Positions 1 to 11,471 of a stretch of DNA of 64,000 nt are shown here, in pieces. Position numbers and translations under genes: made by a program. Origin of the DNA: Apricaphanius iberus (Eukaryota; Chordata; Actinopteri; Cyprinodontiformes; Aphaniidae); assembly GCA_028564705.1 (NCBI GenBank), contig JAPXFQ010001015.1:372001-436000 (forward strand), read 5' to 3'. How positions within the stretch are numbered: position 1 is the stretch's first letter; every line of letters begins with the position of its first letter. A model generated the notes under the pieces. That model was not told the DNA's origin, made no database searches, and saw only the letters and a program-made list of their open reading frames with translations.

Positions 1-186
1 GCAGACGGGTAGCTCAACTCGGTCACAGACACAGAGTAGCTAGCTGATGTTAACGCTCCTTCTTAGCCACTTCAGTGTAAATACAGAGACTTGAAGCTGA
101 CCAATCAGGCTTTAGGTCAGTGTAAGAAACACCTGCCTTATTAGAATACACTTCTGTAAATATGTAAATAAATGTGATCTAGGAAT

Positions 187-301
187 GTGGAAATAAATAA
201 ATACATAAATTAATAAATTAATAAATATGGAAATAAATAAATATATGTGGAATTAAATATTTTTTGTTTATTTATTTTCACTTGTATTTATTTATTTCCA
301 C
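187..301. repeat. AT-rich inverted repeat
   Basis: A perfect 19-bp inverted repeat pairs 187-205 with 283-301 (arm GTGGAAATAAATAAATACA). The spacer is made of AAAT-type repeats. It could be a small foldback MITE or chance symmetry in a low-complexity tract. No target-site duplication was recognised. Confidence 0.5.
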
Positions 302-1584
302 TCTCATTTATTTATTGTCAATTTTAGCAGAGTTGGTCCTCCATAGGTGCCTGGTGCTGATGTACACATAATATCACACTGGGCAAAATGAATGATAAGG
401 AACTATAGAGGGTGGCAAGCATGGCCACTGTTCTTGATATTTACATTGGTCCCTCGCTATAATGCGGTTTACCCTACACGACCTCATTGTTGGGGTGAAT
501 TTTTCTATACAACAATTTCCCAAGCTTTCTTTACAGCGTACTAACGCGCATTGTGTTCTGCGTCCTGATAGATTGGAGGGAATCTCTTCCATGCAAATTT
601 ATCATGTCTGGCTATAAAAATCTTCTAGTCCAGAAGAAAAAACAGAAACTAGCACCAATAACTTGGCTCCTCACTTGGAAACAGACTCCTGTCCAGAGAC
701 CTTCAGTGGAAGAAGACGCACCAGGGCGGTGCGGGACGCCAGCACACTAATACTTTTATGTTTTAATATCAATGAAGGTTTGAACTTTGAGAGCATTTAA
801 ATTATTGAGAAATATGGTAAAGTGTAATAAAGGAAAAGTGTATAAAATGTATGGCGAGTAATTTTTACAGCCTTAAGACATATACAATACTTTAAAAAAA
901 TATGGACAACAACTTCGCAGATTTCACCTGTTGCGGGTCATATAAGAAAAAAACACTTTGGAAATCTTTATTTTTCTTTCCCAAATGTTTCCACAATGAA
1001 AGTAACGTTATGTGTAGCGGTAGACTTGTTATTCTCCGCTTTTCTACAATCATTGGCTGAAACTGCTTCACCACGCTGCTGCATCGTGTTGTCAGACATG
1101 AGTAGGCTAATGAAGTAAACATGTAGCTCAGAACTCCTATGGCTGCAGCTTTTTTGCGTAGTTTAGAGGGAGGAGCCGTACCAGCGTTTTTACATGTCAA
1201 ACAAAAGCAAAAGCAAAATGCGTACAAGTTGGCAGGTTTGTGACATTGGTTACCGTCATATATTCTTAATCTCAATGCATTTTAAGTTCATCGCCCAGCC
1301 CCAAAATCTAGTCAAGAAAATAAACCTAACTTTCATTAATTTTAATCAATACTCAATCTGAACCTGAACAGAGCTTCCACATTGTGCCATCACACATCAA
1401 GCAAATTAATACGCTACATGTAAGAAAAGTGAACATTTCAGTGGTCTGAACACTTTCCATAGAGCTGAACAGTTTTTTTGGATTGATTGGGGCACCTGTA
1501 CTCTAGGCATAAAGTTAAACATGTCTGTTATTTCAATCTTTCAAAATGAAATAGTCAATAACAAGTTACCTCCTCTAACACAGG
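302..1584. other. Intronic sequence, nothing recognised
   Basis: This stretch lies downstream of the last readable ap2a1 exon on the minus strand. Short ORFs here have no recognisable motifs and no supporting splice context. I see no RNA gene and no identifiable transposon. Confidence 0.5.
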
Positions 1585-2385
1585 GGCTAACTATTGTACA
1601 AAGAAATGGCAAAGGGGAGGAATGATTTCCTAAACCTTTCTCTATGGCAATGAAGTTGTCGCAGTCTGTTAGAGAAGGAACTTCTCTGCCCCTCCAAAAT
1701 GCAGTGCAAGGGGTGAGAGGTATCATCCATGATGGCCACCAGTTAACCGATGGACCTTCTGTCTCTTATGGTCTCCAAGGTTTCCAGGTTCTGTCCAATA
1801 ATCCTACCAGCCTTGCGTATCAGTTTATTAATCCTGCTGGCGTGCCTGCATGTCATACTGCCCCCCGTCAATTGGGAATTAAGATGCTCTTCCAAGTATT
1901 TAGAGCTCTCCACCCTCTCCACCTCTTCCCCAGCCAACCTGATAGGCAGGTGCAGAGAACCCCTCCTCCTGAAGACCATAACCATCTCCTTGGTTTTATT
2001 CACATTCAGGAGGAGGTGGTTCTCCCTGCACCAACCATCCAACAAAGCCACCCACCAGGTCCCTGTACTCCCCCTCCTACCCATCCCTACCAATACATCC
2101 AACCACAGCTGAGTCATCAGAATATTTCTGTAAGTGCCACAAGTTTGAACAATATTTAAAATCAGATGTGTACATGGTGAATAGAAATGGTGATAAAACT
2201 GTTCCTTGGGGAGCATCCATATCACTAACCACCACATCAGAGACGACATTCCCTAACTGAGGTCTGCCAGATAGATAATCCTGGATCCAGGACACCGAGG
2301 GCGGGGGGACCCCACCAAGTAGCAACTTTCCCCCAAGCAACAATGGATGGATTGTGTTTAAGGTGCTGGAGGAAGGAAACAGCAA
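1585..2385 (-). mobile_element. Rex1-type LINE reverse transcriptase fragment
   Basis: The minus strand encodes a decayed piece of a non-LTR reverse transcriptase split over at least three frames. In order it shows an SxLNTIHP segment near 2370, WIQDYLSGRPQ, GTVLSPFLFTMYTSDF, a YSDDSAVVG catalytic block near 2090, then WCRENHLLLNVNKTKEMV and a KYLEEHLNS block. The C-terminal MDDTSHPLH-like segment lies near 1730, with an RSSFSNRL-like block after it. These blocks fit the Rex1/Babar group of the CR1 clade, common in teleosts. The 5' part with the endonuclease is missing and frameshifts make it inactive. The end near 1585 is approximate. Open frames on the plus strand here are shadows. Confidence 0.8.
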
Positions 2386-3074
2386 TTTAGATTTTTATTC
2401 CTTCATTTATCTGGAAGCATTTTAAGTTTCAGCTTATTGAAGCTCTTTAAACCGTCTTGGTAACCTACTAAATAGTTATTCATTTACTGTGCAACATGCC
2501 TTGTTGTAGAGTGATTTGAAAAAATGAACTTCGCTGAATATTTGGATGCAGCTAACCTTTCTATTGGTGCACATAACCAAAGTAGTCAGGCTCACCAATG
2601 CAACAATTAATCTAGCCTTCTAGTGAACAGCTATTTAAAAAAAAATCTTGTAATTAGAAATGTTTTTTTGTTGCTGGAATTTCATATCAGCCATTATAGT
2701 GCTCTCTACTACCCCAACTCAGTGGTCAGTCATTGTAACTGCAAGTAAATTTCCTCTGAATCCAAGATGGCTGTTAATCAGCCACACCGTTGACCACTCC
2801 AGCAATATCCTGTCAATCCTTCTATTCTAGAAGAGCCTTAGGATTAAAAAAATACGATGGTATGCAGCCATGCTACCCAAACTTCCCAGCTTCTGACCCA
2901 CATAATAAAAATGTAAGAGGCCCGTGACACCAACTCTTCATGGAACATACACTTTTTCTGACACTTAAAAAGTGGTAGAATGGCAACATAACCAACATCA
3001 AAAGCCAATATAGTGAGCATTATATGTAGATTTTATCAATCCAGGCTATGTTTTTTTATCTTTTATTCAGTTTA
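2386..3074. other. Intronic sequence, nothing recognised
   Basis: AT-rich sequence with no ORF of interest, no clear terminal repeats and no RNA gene that I can recognise. Confidence 0.45.
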
Positions 3075-3186
3075 TAGAATGCAGATGTTTTGATATTCCC
3101 ATTTTTTCTCAAGAGAATCCCAAGACCCCACACATACATGTTTGTGAGCCCAAGTGGGTCCCGACCCCAACTTTGGGAACCACTGG
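3075..3186. mobile_element. hAT-type terminal fragment
   Basis: The stretch ends in TTTGGGAACCACTG, the reverse complement of the CAGTGGTTCCCAAA terminus of Charlie-like hAT elements. The matching left end was not found, so this is one end of an old copy. The left boundary is a guess. Confidence 0.4.
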
Positions 3187-3584
3187 TATATGGTAACATC
3201 TGTGCAATACTATACTTTGACTAGTTAATTATTTTTTTTTTTTAAATAAGTAGTAATTAAGAATTTGTCATGTGTCCATGTGGACACATGATAAATTCAT
3301 GCATCGTAAACTATGTTTATGATCCAGTGATGACTGTTTGAGCTCATCTTTTGACTGCTTTGGTTGTAAAACCAGTGTGCTTTTGCCTTATTCTATAGGG
3401 TATTTATTTAAATATGGATTGGGTTTTGCAGATTGGTTGTAGATGATGCAACACTCTTAACTTTGCCATATTTTGCAAACTGGTTGCACAACATAATATG
3501 GAAACCTAAGGAACATTCCAGGGTATTCATTCCAGCTCCATTGAAGGTTATAGTAACAACAGTGAACATGAGTAGCTTCCAGAG

Positions 3585-4020
3585 CACTGTAGAGACGTAG
3601 GTGATGAGGATGATGAAGAGAATATAGTCACTCAGGATGCAGATAGCCAGGAGAATGAAGGCCAGGATACAGAGGTAGCTTGGAATGGGAGCGGTGGAAG
3701 ATGTAAAGACTGTACATCTTTTATAGGTCCATTCATAAAGTTATGGAAGATGGAGAAGATGTACCAGTCCACATTCAAACAAGCAGAAATGACCAGAAAT
3801 TCCAAAACAATGGTTGTAAACTTGGCTCATTTCATAGAGACTGTAGAGTAAATGTCAAGGGAAGAGATCCAGTTGATCATTTTCCCAAAGATATTATTTA
3901 TGGCAAAGTTGAGCACGGAAATTTGTATTTTTATCAGAACGGGAAAGAAAGTCTGGCAGTGACAACAGAAGAAATGCAATTATTTTGGATGAATGTGTTT
4001 ATGGACTAGGACACGGCTGT
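3585..4020 (+). pseudogene. piggyBac-like transposase remnant, N-terminal part
   Basis: An acidic, Asp/Glu-rich stretch (about 3600-3680) precedes an 88-codon open segment (3743-4009). That segment contains a DPVDHFPKDII block followed by an NLYFYQ...TTEEMQLFW block. The spacing resembles the start of the piggyBac transposase domain, where a P-x-x-F-F region leads to an E/Q-T-N-L-Y motif and a T-x-E-E-x-x-x-F segment. The sequence stops before any catalytic aspartate and no terminal repeats were found. It could also be an unrelated domesticated fragment; the family call is tentative. Confidence 0.45.
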
Positions 4021-4489
4021 ACTAGTCTACCGAGGATGGCCTTGGTCTTGTAGTATTAACAGATGTAGACTAATATACACTACCGTTCAAAAGTTTGGGG
4101 TCACATTGAAATGTCCTTATTTTTGAAGGAAAAGCACTGTACTTTTCAATGAAGATAACTTTAAACTAGTCTTAATTTTAAAGAAACATACGCTATACAT
4201 TGCTAATGTGGTAAATGACTATTCTAGCTGCAAATGTCTGGTTTTTGGTGCAATATCTACATAGGTGTATAGAGGCCCATTTCCAGCAACTATCACTCCA
4301 GTGTTCTAATGGTACAATGTGTTTGCTCATTGGCTCAGAAGGCTAATTGATGATTAGAAAACCCTTGTGCAATCATGTTCACACATCTGAAAACAGTTTA
4401 GCTCGGTACAGAAGCTACAAAACTGACCTTCCTTTGAGCAGATTGAGTTTCTGGAGCATCACATTTGTGGGGTCAATTAAACGCTCAAA

Positions 4490-5829
4490 ATGGCCAGAAA
4501 AAGAGAACTTTCAGAATCAGAATCAGAATCGGTTTTATTGCCATTGTTTGAGAACAAGTTCACAAACTAGGAATTTTTTCCGGTACAGTTGTGCACATAA
4601 AACATTTAACATAAGTAAAAATAAAATAAAATAAAAAGAAATAAAATAAAAAGAATGAGCCATAAGGCTAAAGTCTTTATAAATATTATAATCTGTATGT
4701 AATATAAAAGAACTATGAAGAGATAAACATCCTTTTAACATAAGAACAGCAGCAGGGTTCCATTCACAGATGTGCAGGTGTTTTTTTTTTTTTTTTTTTT
4801 TTTTTTTCATCTGAAACTCGACAGTCTATTCTTGTTCTTAGAAATGAAGGCTATTCCATGCGAGAAATTGCTAAGAAATTGAAGATTTCCTACAACGGTG
4901 TGTACTACTCCCTTCAGAGGACAGCACAAACAGGCTCTAACCAGAGTAGAAAAAGAAGTGGGAGGCCGTGTTGCACAACTGAGCAAGAAGATAAGTACAT
5001 TAGAGTCTCTAGTTTGAGAAACAGACGCCTCACAGGTCCCCAACTGGCATCTTCATTAAATAGTACCCGCAAAACACCAGTGTCAACATCTACAGTGAAG
5101 AGGCGGCTGCGGGATTCTGGGCTTCAGGGCAGAGTGGCAAAGAAAAAGCCATATCTGAGACTGGCCAATAAAAGAAAAAGATTAAGATGGGCAAAAGAAC
5201 ACAGACATTGGACAGAGGAAGACTGGAAAAAAGTGCTGTGGACGGATGAATCCAAGTTTGAGGTGTTTGGATCACAAAGAAGAACGTTTGTGAGACGCAG
5301 AACAACTGAAAAGATGCTGGAAGAATGCCTGACGCCATCTGTTAAGCATGGTGGAGGTAATGTGATGGTCTGGGGTTGCTTTGGTGCTGGTAAGGTGGGA
5401 GATTTGTACAGGGTAAAAGGGATTCTGAATAAGGAAGGCTATCACTCCATTTTGCAACGCCATGCCATACCCAGTGGACAGCGCTTGATTGGAGCCAATT
5501 TCATCCTACAACAGGACAATGACCCAAAACACACCTCGAAATTGTGCAAGAACTATTTAGAGAAGAAGCAGGCAGCTGGTATTCTATCAGTAATGGAGTG
5601 GCCAGCGCAGTCACCAGATTTGAACCCCGTTGAGCTGTTGTGGGAGCAGCTTGACCGTATGGTACGCAAGAAGTGCCCATCCAACCAATCCAAATTGTGG
5701 GAGCTGCTTCTAGAAGCGTGGGGTGCAATTTCTCCAGATTACCTCAACAAATTAACAGCTAGAATGCCAAAGGTCTGCAATGCTGTAATTGCTGCAAATG
5801 GAGGATTCTTTGATGAAAGCAAAGTTTGA
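4490..5829 (+). pseudogene. Tc1 transposase, interrupted after codon 8
   Basis: The frame starts MARKRELS at 4490-4513, is broken by a 296-bp insertion, and resumes in frame at 4810 (SETRQSILVL) to the stop at 5827-5829. From 4858 on it is open for 323 codons. The paired helix-turn-helix region includes SMREIAKKLKIS and a GRP hinge near 4960. The DD34E catalytic domain shows WTDESKFEV (first Asp), QQDNDPKHTS (second Asp) and NPVELLWEQ (Glu), so catalytic residues are retained. The family cuts and pastes at TA dinucleotides in the nucleus. As it stands the first 8 codons are separated from the rest. Confidence 0.9.
4514..4809 (-). mobile_element. Short retroposon inserted in the Tc1 transposase
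   Basis: The insertion starts with three GAATCA-type units and ends in about 25 T residues followed by TCA. Read on the minus strand it opens with poly(A) and ends with CAATAAAAC plus (GATTCT) repeats, like the 3' tails of L2/CR1-type retroposons. The host frame resumes exactly after it, with TTTCA at both edges as a likely short duplication. No tRNA-like head or coding frame was seen; Lys-rich ORFs here are translations of the homopolymer. Confidence 0.7.
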
Positions 5830-5993
5830 TGTAAAAACAATCTTATTTCAAATAAAAATCATTATTTCTAACCTTGTCAATGTCTTGACTCTATTTTTTA
5901 TTCATTTCACAACGTATGGTGGTGAATAAGTGTGACTTTTCACGGAAAACACAAAATTGTTTGGGTGACCCCAAACTTTTGAACGGTAGTGTA

Positions 5994-7099
5994 TTTGCTG
6001 TCGTTTATGAAAACATGTTAAACTAGTGCAATTACTTAGTAATGTCAGTCCTGCACCCAAAGAAAAATATGGAATATCAAAATATAGCTTTTTTTAAAGT
6101 GGAGATTTTTGAAATGTAGAGTTAGCATATCCTCGACTTTCACACTGTATGTTTTTAATTACAGGCTATAACAACAAAACACACAAATCATAACCGATTG
6201 ATTAAATGAAATGGATTTATCATAAAACTTGGTTAAATGCACTTTATATTAAGTTCATAGTGTTTTATATTGAGTGCCCAGGTGCATGCGATCCATTGGA
6301 GTGGACAAATTTGTAACTCCCTGATTAAAAAAAACAACACATCAGAAATGTTTTACAGGCCATTTAGGCTGAACCAATGGCCGCTGGCTGCTCTGCTTTT
6401 TGACCGCATGTCATGGAGGCGGCCATTGCTCCTCCCTTGCTGTAGTACCTCCATTCGGCCGCTAGGCTCCCATTGAGAAGCATTGGACTTTAGACACATT
6501 AAAAACAACTTTAGTGCCTGGTGCCCGTTTTTTTTAAACTTTCTATGGCTACATATTCTTCCTGAGATAACGCTGGGCTCATAAAAAACCTGGGCACCAG
6601 GCTGGTTTTCGTAAGATAATTTTTTGAAATCTTGCATAATTAATGAGGGGGCAGAGCCAAGTTTAGCATCAGAGCTAACGACGCGGGAGCAGGATGGGCG
6701 TGATTACGACCGAACTACACGCCCATACACACCCCGCGAGGGCGGAGTCTACAGTGAAGATCCCGCCCCTATGTCCTTTTTAGGAACATGCTTCGTCAGA
6801 GCTGGGGAGGAGGAGTCTGTGAATCCGCCATGAATTCCCCCATGAAAGTCATTCTGGTAAACGGGGAGGAGTGAGGAGGCGCTGTCTATTCTTTTTTACA
6901 GTCTATGGGCTGAACTGATAACTACATCCAAGCAAAGCGCTGCTCAGATGCACGTGTGTTTCAATCCTAATTTTAGTTTTAAAAATGTATGGCGGCAATA
7001 AGCTGAAGAGATATACCTGGTTTATAACTAACCACTCACTGCCATGTGCCAACTTTCTGCTATCTCCATCTGTCAAAGTGCTGCAGAAACCCAACTCAC
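5994..7099. repeat. Intron with an 11-bp inverted repeat and a GC-rich repeat
   Basis: An 11-bp perfect inverted repeat (GCCTGGTGCCC) pairs 6516-6526 with 6592-6602. A GC-rich block (about 6640-6910) ends in ACAGTCTATGG. The same end motif in reverse (CATAGACTGTA) occurs near 25563, which suggests one dispersed repeat family. The rest is unremarkable. Confidence 0.4.
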
Positions 7100-7359
7100 C
7101 TGTCATAGTGGATGATGAGTGATATAGCCTCAAACAAGATGGCGTTCTTGGCGTTGGAATGCTGCACCTTCTTAGACTTGGGCGGTTCCTGAGCCTTATT
7201 CAGGATGGTCTCCAGACACTCTACCAGACGGCCTTTGACTGCGCCATCTTCTGGTGGAGGGTAACACTGCAGCAGACGCAGCAGCTTGCAGGACAGCCAA
7301 GGTGCAGGAACAAAATAATAGGTATAATCCTGCAGATCAGTGGAGGCTGACGACACAAT
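7100..7359 (-). CDS. ap2a1: ap2a1 coding exon (AP-2 alpha trunk)
   Basis: This 260-bp exon reads [20 protein letters not shown] near its start and SLIIHYD plus two bases at its end, continuing the exon at 9124-9225 in phase. The acceptor is CTTTTTCAG and the donor AG|GTGAGT. The product is the large alpha subunit of the AP-2 clathrin adaptor, which binds PIP2 and cargo at the plasma membrane during endocytosis; this segment belongs to the alpha-solenoid trunk. The isoform call rests on [11 protein letters not shown] and AISLIIHYD, which I recall as closer to AP2A1 than AP2A2. The usual WLSVKL reads WLSCKL here. The next exon (expected to begin xEPNLLVRACNQ) is outside the window. Confidence 0.93.
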
Positions 7360-7884
7360 CTGAAAAAGGATTTATAATGATTTTCTGTTATTCAGTGCTA
7401 AACCCATCTTAGAAAAGCTTTAGCTACAATAAAACAAATATTTGTCGGGTGACATTTTTATGGCCCCGTAGCATGAGATGACACTGACCAATGAAGAAAC
7501 AAGTTCTCCTGTTTACCACAGCAGAACAACATCTTTAAAACAGAGAACAAATGGGTGATGTTTTACAAAACCCTTTACAACATAACTTTCCAACACTCAA
7601 AGAGGGATATGCTTTAAGAACGTATTACTTTAACTACTGAATAAAAATAGTGTACTGTCTGGCTAAATATGTCTCAACATGAAAATGTGTGGTGTATATT
7701 CAGGAGTGCTTAATCGGCCAAAAATGAAGGTAATTTAAGTTAAAGCACAACTAGACAGAAGACAGAGTTTAATACCCAAGGTGGTTGTTCCACATAAACA
7801 GAAGAAGCCCTGCTGACACGTATTTCTATTCAGAAACAGGAACTCTTATTTGAAATGAACAGAAATTCATAATTGGCTTCTAAT
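7360..7884. other. ap2a1 intron, nothing recognised
   Basis: Intronic sequence between the exon at 7100-7359 and a small hAT MITE. No coding or RNA feature is seen. Confidence 0.5.
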
Positions 7885-8258
7885 TAGGGCTGGGTAAAAA
7901 TAATAATTCATCAACGCATTGTAGTCATTTGTTTCTCAATTCAATATCGATTTCATCAAATCCTATGAATTGACTCTGGCCACCGGCCAGTGGTGGCGCT
8001 GTAGGCCACACTCTAGTGAGAGTATTCAGCATTGTACAACATATGTACAATATTGTACAGTTTGTTCTGCTAAATAAACCATGACAGGAAACATGCTGGG
8101 GTCAGTTTGTTCTTAAATATTGGTAATATTGCACACATTATTTAAAAATATACTCAAGTACTTAAATACTTGTGTATTCACTTAATATTTAATTGATATC
8201 CAAGCTAATAAATCAATATCGAATTGAATTTTGAAATTCCTAACCATACTCAGCCCTA
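7885..8258. mobile_element. hAT MITE with 8-bp target duplication
   Basis: The element begins TAGGGCTGGGTA and ends CTCAGCCCTA. It is flanked by CTTCTAAT on the left and CTTTTAAT on the right, an 8-bp duplication with one mismatch. At 374 bp with no coding sequence it is a non-autonomous hAT derivative. It lies in the intron between the exons at 7100 and 9124. Confidence 0.8.
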
Positions 8259-8840
8259 CTTTTAATGCTAATTAGCATCAGAAATATAAGCAAATCATAT
8301 AGATTTACTTTTTTGCAATCAGAACATGCTTAATCAACCATCGGCTCATACTGAAATATCAAACAAGTCTGCAGTTAAATATAATGAAATAGTTGGCTAT
8401 GGAACACTGGATATCTGTTTGATGGGTAAAATCTTTTTGGTGTCCTCAAGTCACCTGTGTATAATGTTATAATGTTCTGCAATGTTATGAAAGCATCATA
8501 ATATTATCCTCTGCTTGCTTTATAATGATAAACATTCACACGGGAAAGGAGTTTGGGTATCTCTGGTTGGACAGCTCCTATGAAACCACTGCTCTATCTG
8601 TTTTCGAGGAGTTTTCGAAACCGACTGATAAGCGGGGGAGGCCTGAGGGTGAGACTTGGCCTGTCTCATCCTTTCCGCTTCTCTTTGCCTATAATTAGAG
8701 TGAGAGCTGACCAGGTGATGAGAGTCTGCCGTGGGGTTGTGCACGATCGCCCAACCACGATAAGTTAACAGGTCTGACCGAGAGGGGGTGACTGGCTCTC
8801 CACTCTCAAGTGTCAAGGTGAGATGTGATGAAAACTTAAT

Positions 8841-9000
8841 GCCTGTTTGAGAAGCATTGCTTTACTGCTGTATTTGTGTGGGGAATAGAGAGGGACACCT
8901 GATTCTAACATAAATCAGTGTCTTTGTTTGAAGAAGTATTGCTTTGCTTTTGCTGAACTGCATTTGTGTGGCGGAATAAAGAAGTCTCTGGTGTCCTTTC
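8841..9000. repeat. Imperfect tandem duplication in an ap2a1 intron
   Basis: Two diverged copies of about 70-85 bp lie head to tail. Each begins TGTTTGA(G/A)AAG, passes through ATTGCTTT and (G/A)TTTGTGTGG, and ends near a (G/T)AC/GTCC box. No coding potential was seen. It may be part of an unclassified repeat. The rest of 8259-9123 shows nothing recognisable. Confidence 0.4.
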
Positions 9001-9123
9001 TTTTTTCTTTTTATATTTATTATAATGTGAAATGATTTAGGACCTGTTGAACACATGAATTTTCCTTGGAAACAATGCTAGGAGATGAGTAAAAGCAGCT
9101 GCGTTGTGTTTGTCAGCACTCAC

Positions 9124-9225
9124 CCGGCTGAGTCGGGACACGGCCAGAGAAACACACGTCTTGAACTCATCTGGATTCTTCTGGCTCAAACAGGTGATGA
9201 GAGAGATGGCTGCTGTCACCACACC
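9124..9225 (-). CDS. ap2a1: ap2a1 coding exon (AP-2 alpha trunk)
   Basis: A phase-0 exon of exactly 34 codons runs from [13 protein letters not shown] to [10 protein letters not shown]. The acceptor is TGCAG|GG and the donor CGG|GTGAGT. It joins the exon at 9332-9461 (ending NDQHM) and the exon at 7100-7359 (starting IVSSAS) without a frame change. The MGVVTAA...FKTCVSLAV combination matches what I recall for AP2A1 rather than AP2A2. It encodes part of the helical-repeat trunk that packs against the beta2 and sigma2 subunits. Confidence 0.93.
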
Positions 9226-9331
9226 CTGCATCAATAACCACAAGGTGTACCTCATTCAGTGACTCATCACAGGCCCTGCTCTTAGCTCATCCTGCCTGGG
9301 TAACTAGTGATGTGGAAACTTGTGATCTCAC

Positions 9332-9461
9332 CATATGTTGGTCATTGAGAAGATGCACCACACGGGATGTCCATTCACCCATCAACACCAAGTCAGGAGA
9401 AGTCTTATAGAGGCGCAGCAAACACAGGGCGGCCGACTGCTTGACACTGTCCATGGTGTCC
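9332..9461 (-). CDS. ap2a1: ap2a1 coding exon (AP-2 alpha trunk)
   Basis: This 130-bp exon supplies the last base of a split Gly codon, then [18 protein letters not shown] and ends at LLNDQHM. The acceptor is CTGAAG|G and the donor ATG|GTGAGA. It fits the preceding exon, which ends with GG of that Gly codon, and the next one in phase 0. Fish-specific residues include [10 protein letters not shown]. The run of leucine-rich helices is typical of adaptin N-terminal domains. Confidence 0.93.
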
Positions 9462-9598
9462 CTTCAGATCACAAACAGGTGATCTTTGAATTCCTCTTTC
9501 ACAGCACATCATCAAGAGGCAGAATGTGACCAGTAAACATTTCAGCCCGTTTTCACTTCTCCCAGACGCCAGACTCACCCAGCCACATTCAGACTTAC

Positions 9599-9792
9599 CC
9601 AGCCACCAGGATACGAGGAATCTCGCTGGCGAAGGCCTCTGCCATCTCCCGGCTGCCCACGTTGGCGATGCAGTGGAGTGCCAGGCACATAAAGGTAGGG
9701 TTACGGCTGGACAGGTCATTCTTGATGGCATTATTGATCAGACGAATGAGCTCACTGTTGCTGTTCACCAACACAGAGATAAAAAGGTAGCC
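9599..9792 (-). CDS. ap2a1: ap2a1 coding exon (AP-2 alpha trunk)
   Basis: This 194-bp exon starts [18 protein letters not shown] and ends SEIPRILVA plus two bases of Gly. The acceptor is CTCTCCAG|GG and the donor [25 protein letters not shown] is the form I recall from AP2A1 (AP2A2 has FMGLALHCIASVG). It directly follows the exon at 55384-55595 in the transcript, which ends with the codons for EKQI in phase 0. The intron between them is about 45.6 kb and holds most transposons in the window. Confidence 0.94.
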
Positions 9793-10188
9793 CTGGAGAG
9801 AAGACAAGGACCCAATCAAGTCAAAAACAACATACTGGATGCAATTGAGAAAGATAAAAATAGATTCTTGTCTTTTTGGGTCCCAAGGATCAATCATCAG
9901 TGCTGACTGAAACTAAGCTGGAACAAACCGCTATGGAGAACTTAGAGGAACAAGCAGTTCTACAAGCTCATTTATTTTTTTAAACAAGAATTTAAAGTTT
10001 AATTCTCTGCCAGATGTTTTGATGGTGAATCGTGGCAGGCTAGACAATGTCACTACAGTGAGACGCTCCGATTGGTTGACTGTCAGGAGACGGAGGTGAA
10101 CGTTTACCTACCTTAGCTTCTGCGTTTGTAGCTTTTGACCCTTTGAAGCTTGGAAAGCAGCAAAAAGTTCAAAAATTGCTGTGGCTAG
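9793..10188. other. Distal end of the giant ap2a1 intron, nothing recognised
   Basis: Intronic sequence upstream of the acceptor of the exon at 9599-9792. No ORF, RNA gene or transposon end is recognisable before the TAGGGATGTCAC terminus at 10189. Confidence 0.45.
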
Positions 10189-10640
10189 TAGGGATGTCAC
10201 GATTACCGGTTTAGCGGTAAACCCCAGTAAAAATGTCGACATTAATAATTACGGTCTTGTTTTTGTTTTGTTTTTCTATTGCGTCCATGGTGCAGACACG
10301 ATGAGCCTTACCATCTGTTGAAGTTTGCGCACATACGCACTTTGTAGTCCACAACAACGACTTTCTCTAAGCAGAAATATATGGCCAAAGAACAGCAGCA
10401 CTTAGGACATTTGTAATCCCTCAAAGAAGACAAAGTCGGAAATATGGACATATTTTGGGTATTTGAAGAATACCGAGGTATAGTTGATAGAAGACAGCCA
10501 TCCTGTTTGCAGAACGTGCAGGCAATAAGTGTCTGTGAAAAGCAGCAACACTTCTAACCTCATCACACATCTTCATGAATATTAGCCACAACTCAAGTCA
10601 ATGCAAAGTATGTTAACGTTCGTGTTTTAGCTGAAATGCA
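10189..10640 (+). mobile_element. hAT fragment with BED-finger remnant
   Basis: The stretch opens with TAGGGATGTCACGATTACCG, a typical hAT terminus. Around 10495-10610 the plus strand keeps a broken BED zinc-finger signature: a CRTCRQ-like pair of cysteines, then KSSNTSNLITHLHE. A stop and a lost histidine break the finger. No right end was found, so the right limit is approximate. The catalytic domain is absent. Confidence 0.6.
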
Positions 10641-11463
10641 TGATGAGAGGACTTTGGGTTGAGGGACAATGCAACGAGTTGCCCTATAGTGCAGCCGCAG
10701 CACCCCCTGCCAGCATATCAGCTGTGTCACAGATACCTTCATATTAAAATGACGCTATGCATTATTGGGCTCCCAGGGGACAGATAAGAGGTTTAGTTTA
10801 GTTGGTGGCCAATGCTCTCGCCAGATTATTATGAATTTAACAATGATTACTGCCTGATGACATTTTCCCAAAGCTCATTTTGCAAAGCTCACTGGAACGA
10901 CACAAACTTATAACAATATTTTATCTGATATAGAGGGTTTATTTAGCCTAGTTGTCCTTGTAGTCGGATTTTAGACTCTTCATAAAATGAGAGCGATTCC
11001 TTTAAACGTTTTGGAGGTTTTAATATGATTTGAATTGACCATACAAGAGGACAGCATCACATTACAGTATAATGCAAAATACTGACCTGTCTCAATCTTA
11101 CAACAACAAGCTTATATTATTTCTAGCAACCTTGGTCTATCTATTCTACACGATAAAGTACAACTCTCAGAGTGAAAATCAGAGACTTGAAGGCGCCTTT
11201 CTCTTGGATTAGAAAGCTGTGAACTTTTTAGACCTTTAAGGATGCCCGGTCGAAAAAGCATCTCCATGGTAAAACAGGAAATGGACTATCATTATGAAAA
11301 CTTTCTGACCATGACTTGGGTAAAGGCATCACTCAATAAGACTAAACATTCAAACTGATACTACATTAAGTAAACATGTCACAGTTGATTACGAAGTACA
11401 GATAAATCATAACACTATATTTCTCCACCACATCCTAAAATATTATAACACGTTTCTGGCACT
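10641..11463. other. Intronic sequence, nothing recognised
   Basis: No coding frame, terminal repeats or RNA gene that I can support. Confidence 0.45.
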
Positions 11464-11471
11464 ATAATTAG

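Larger units (their letters stand above)
4078..5991 (+). mobile_element. Tc1/mariner element with TA target duplication
   Basis: Perfect 27-bp terminal inverted repeats (left 4078-4104, right 5965-5991, beginning CACTACCGTTCAAAAG) are flanked by TA at 4076-4077 and 5992-5993. The body carries a transposase frame on the plus strand. The copy is longer than a usual 1.6-kb Tc1 element because a short retroposon is inserted at 4514-4809. The near-perfect ends and mostly open transposase suggest a fairly young insertion. Confidence 0.95.

Noticed and set aside
1644..2159. 171-codon plus-strand ORF
   Set aside because: It overlaps the minus-strand Rex1 reverse transcriptase and has no motifs of its own.
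4535..4810. Minus-strand ORF starting with a run of lysines
   Set aside because: It is a translation of the poly(T) tract of the inserted retroposon.
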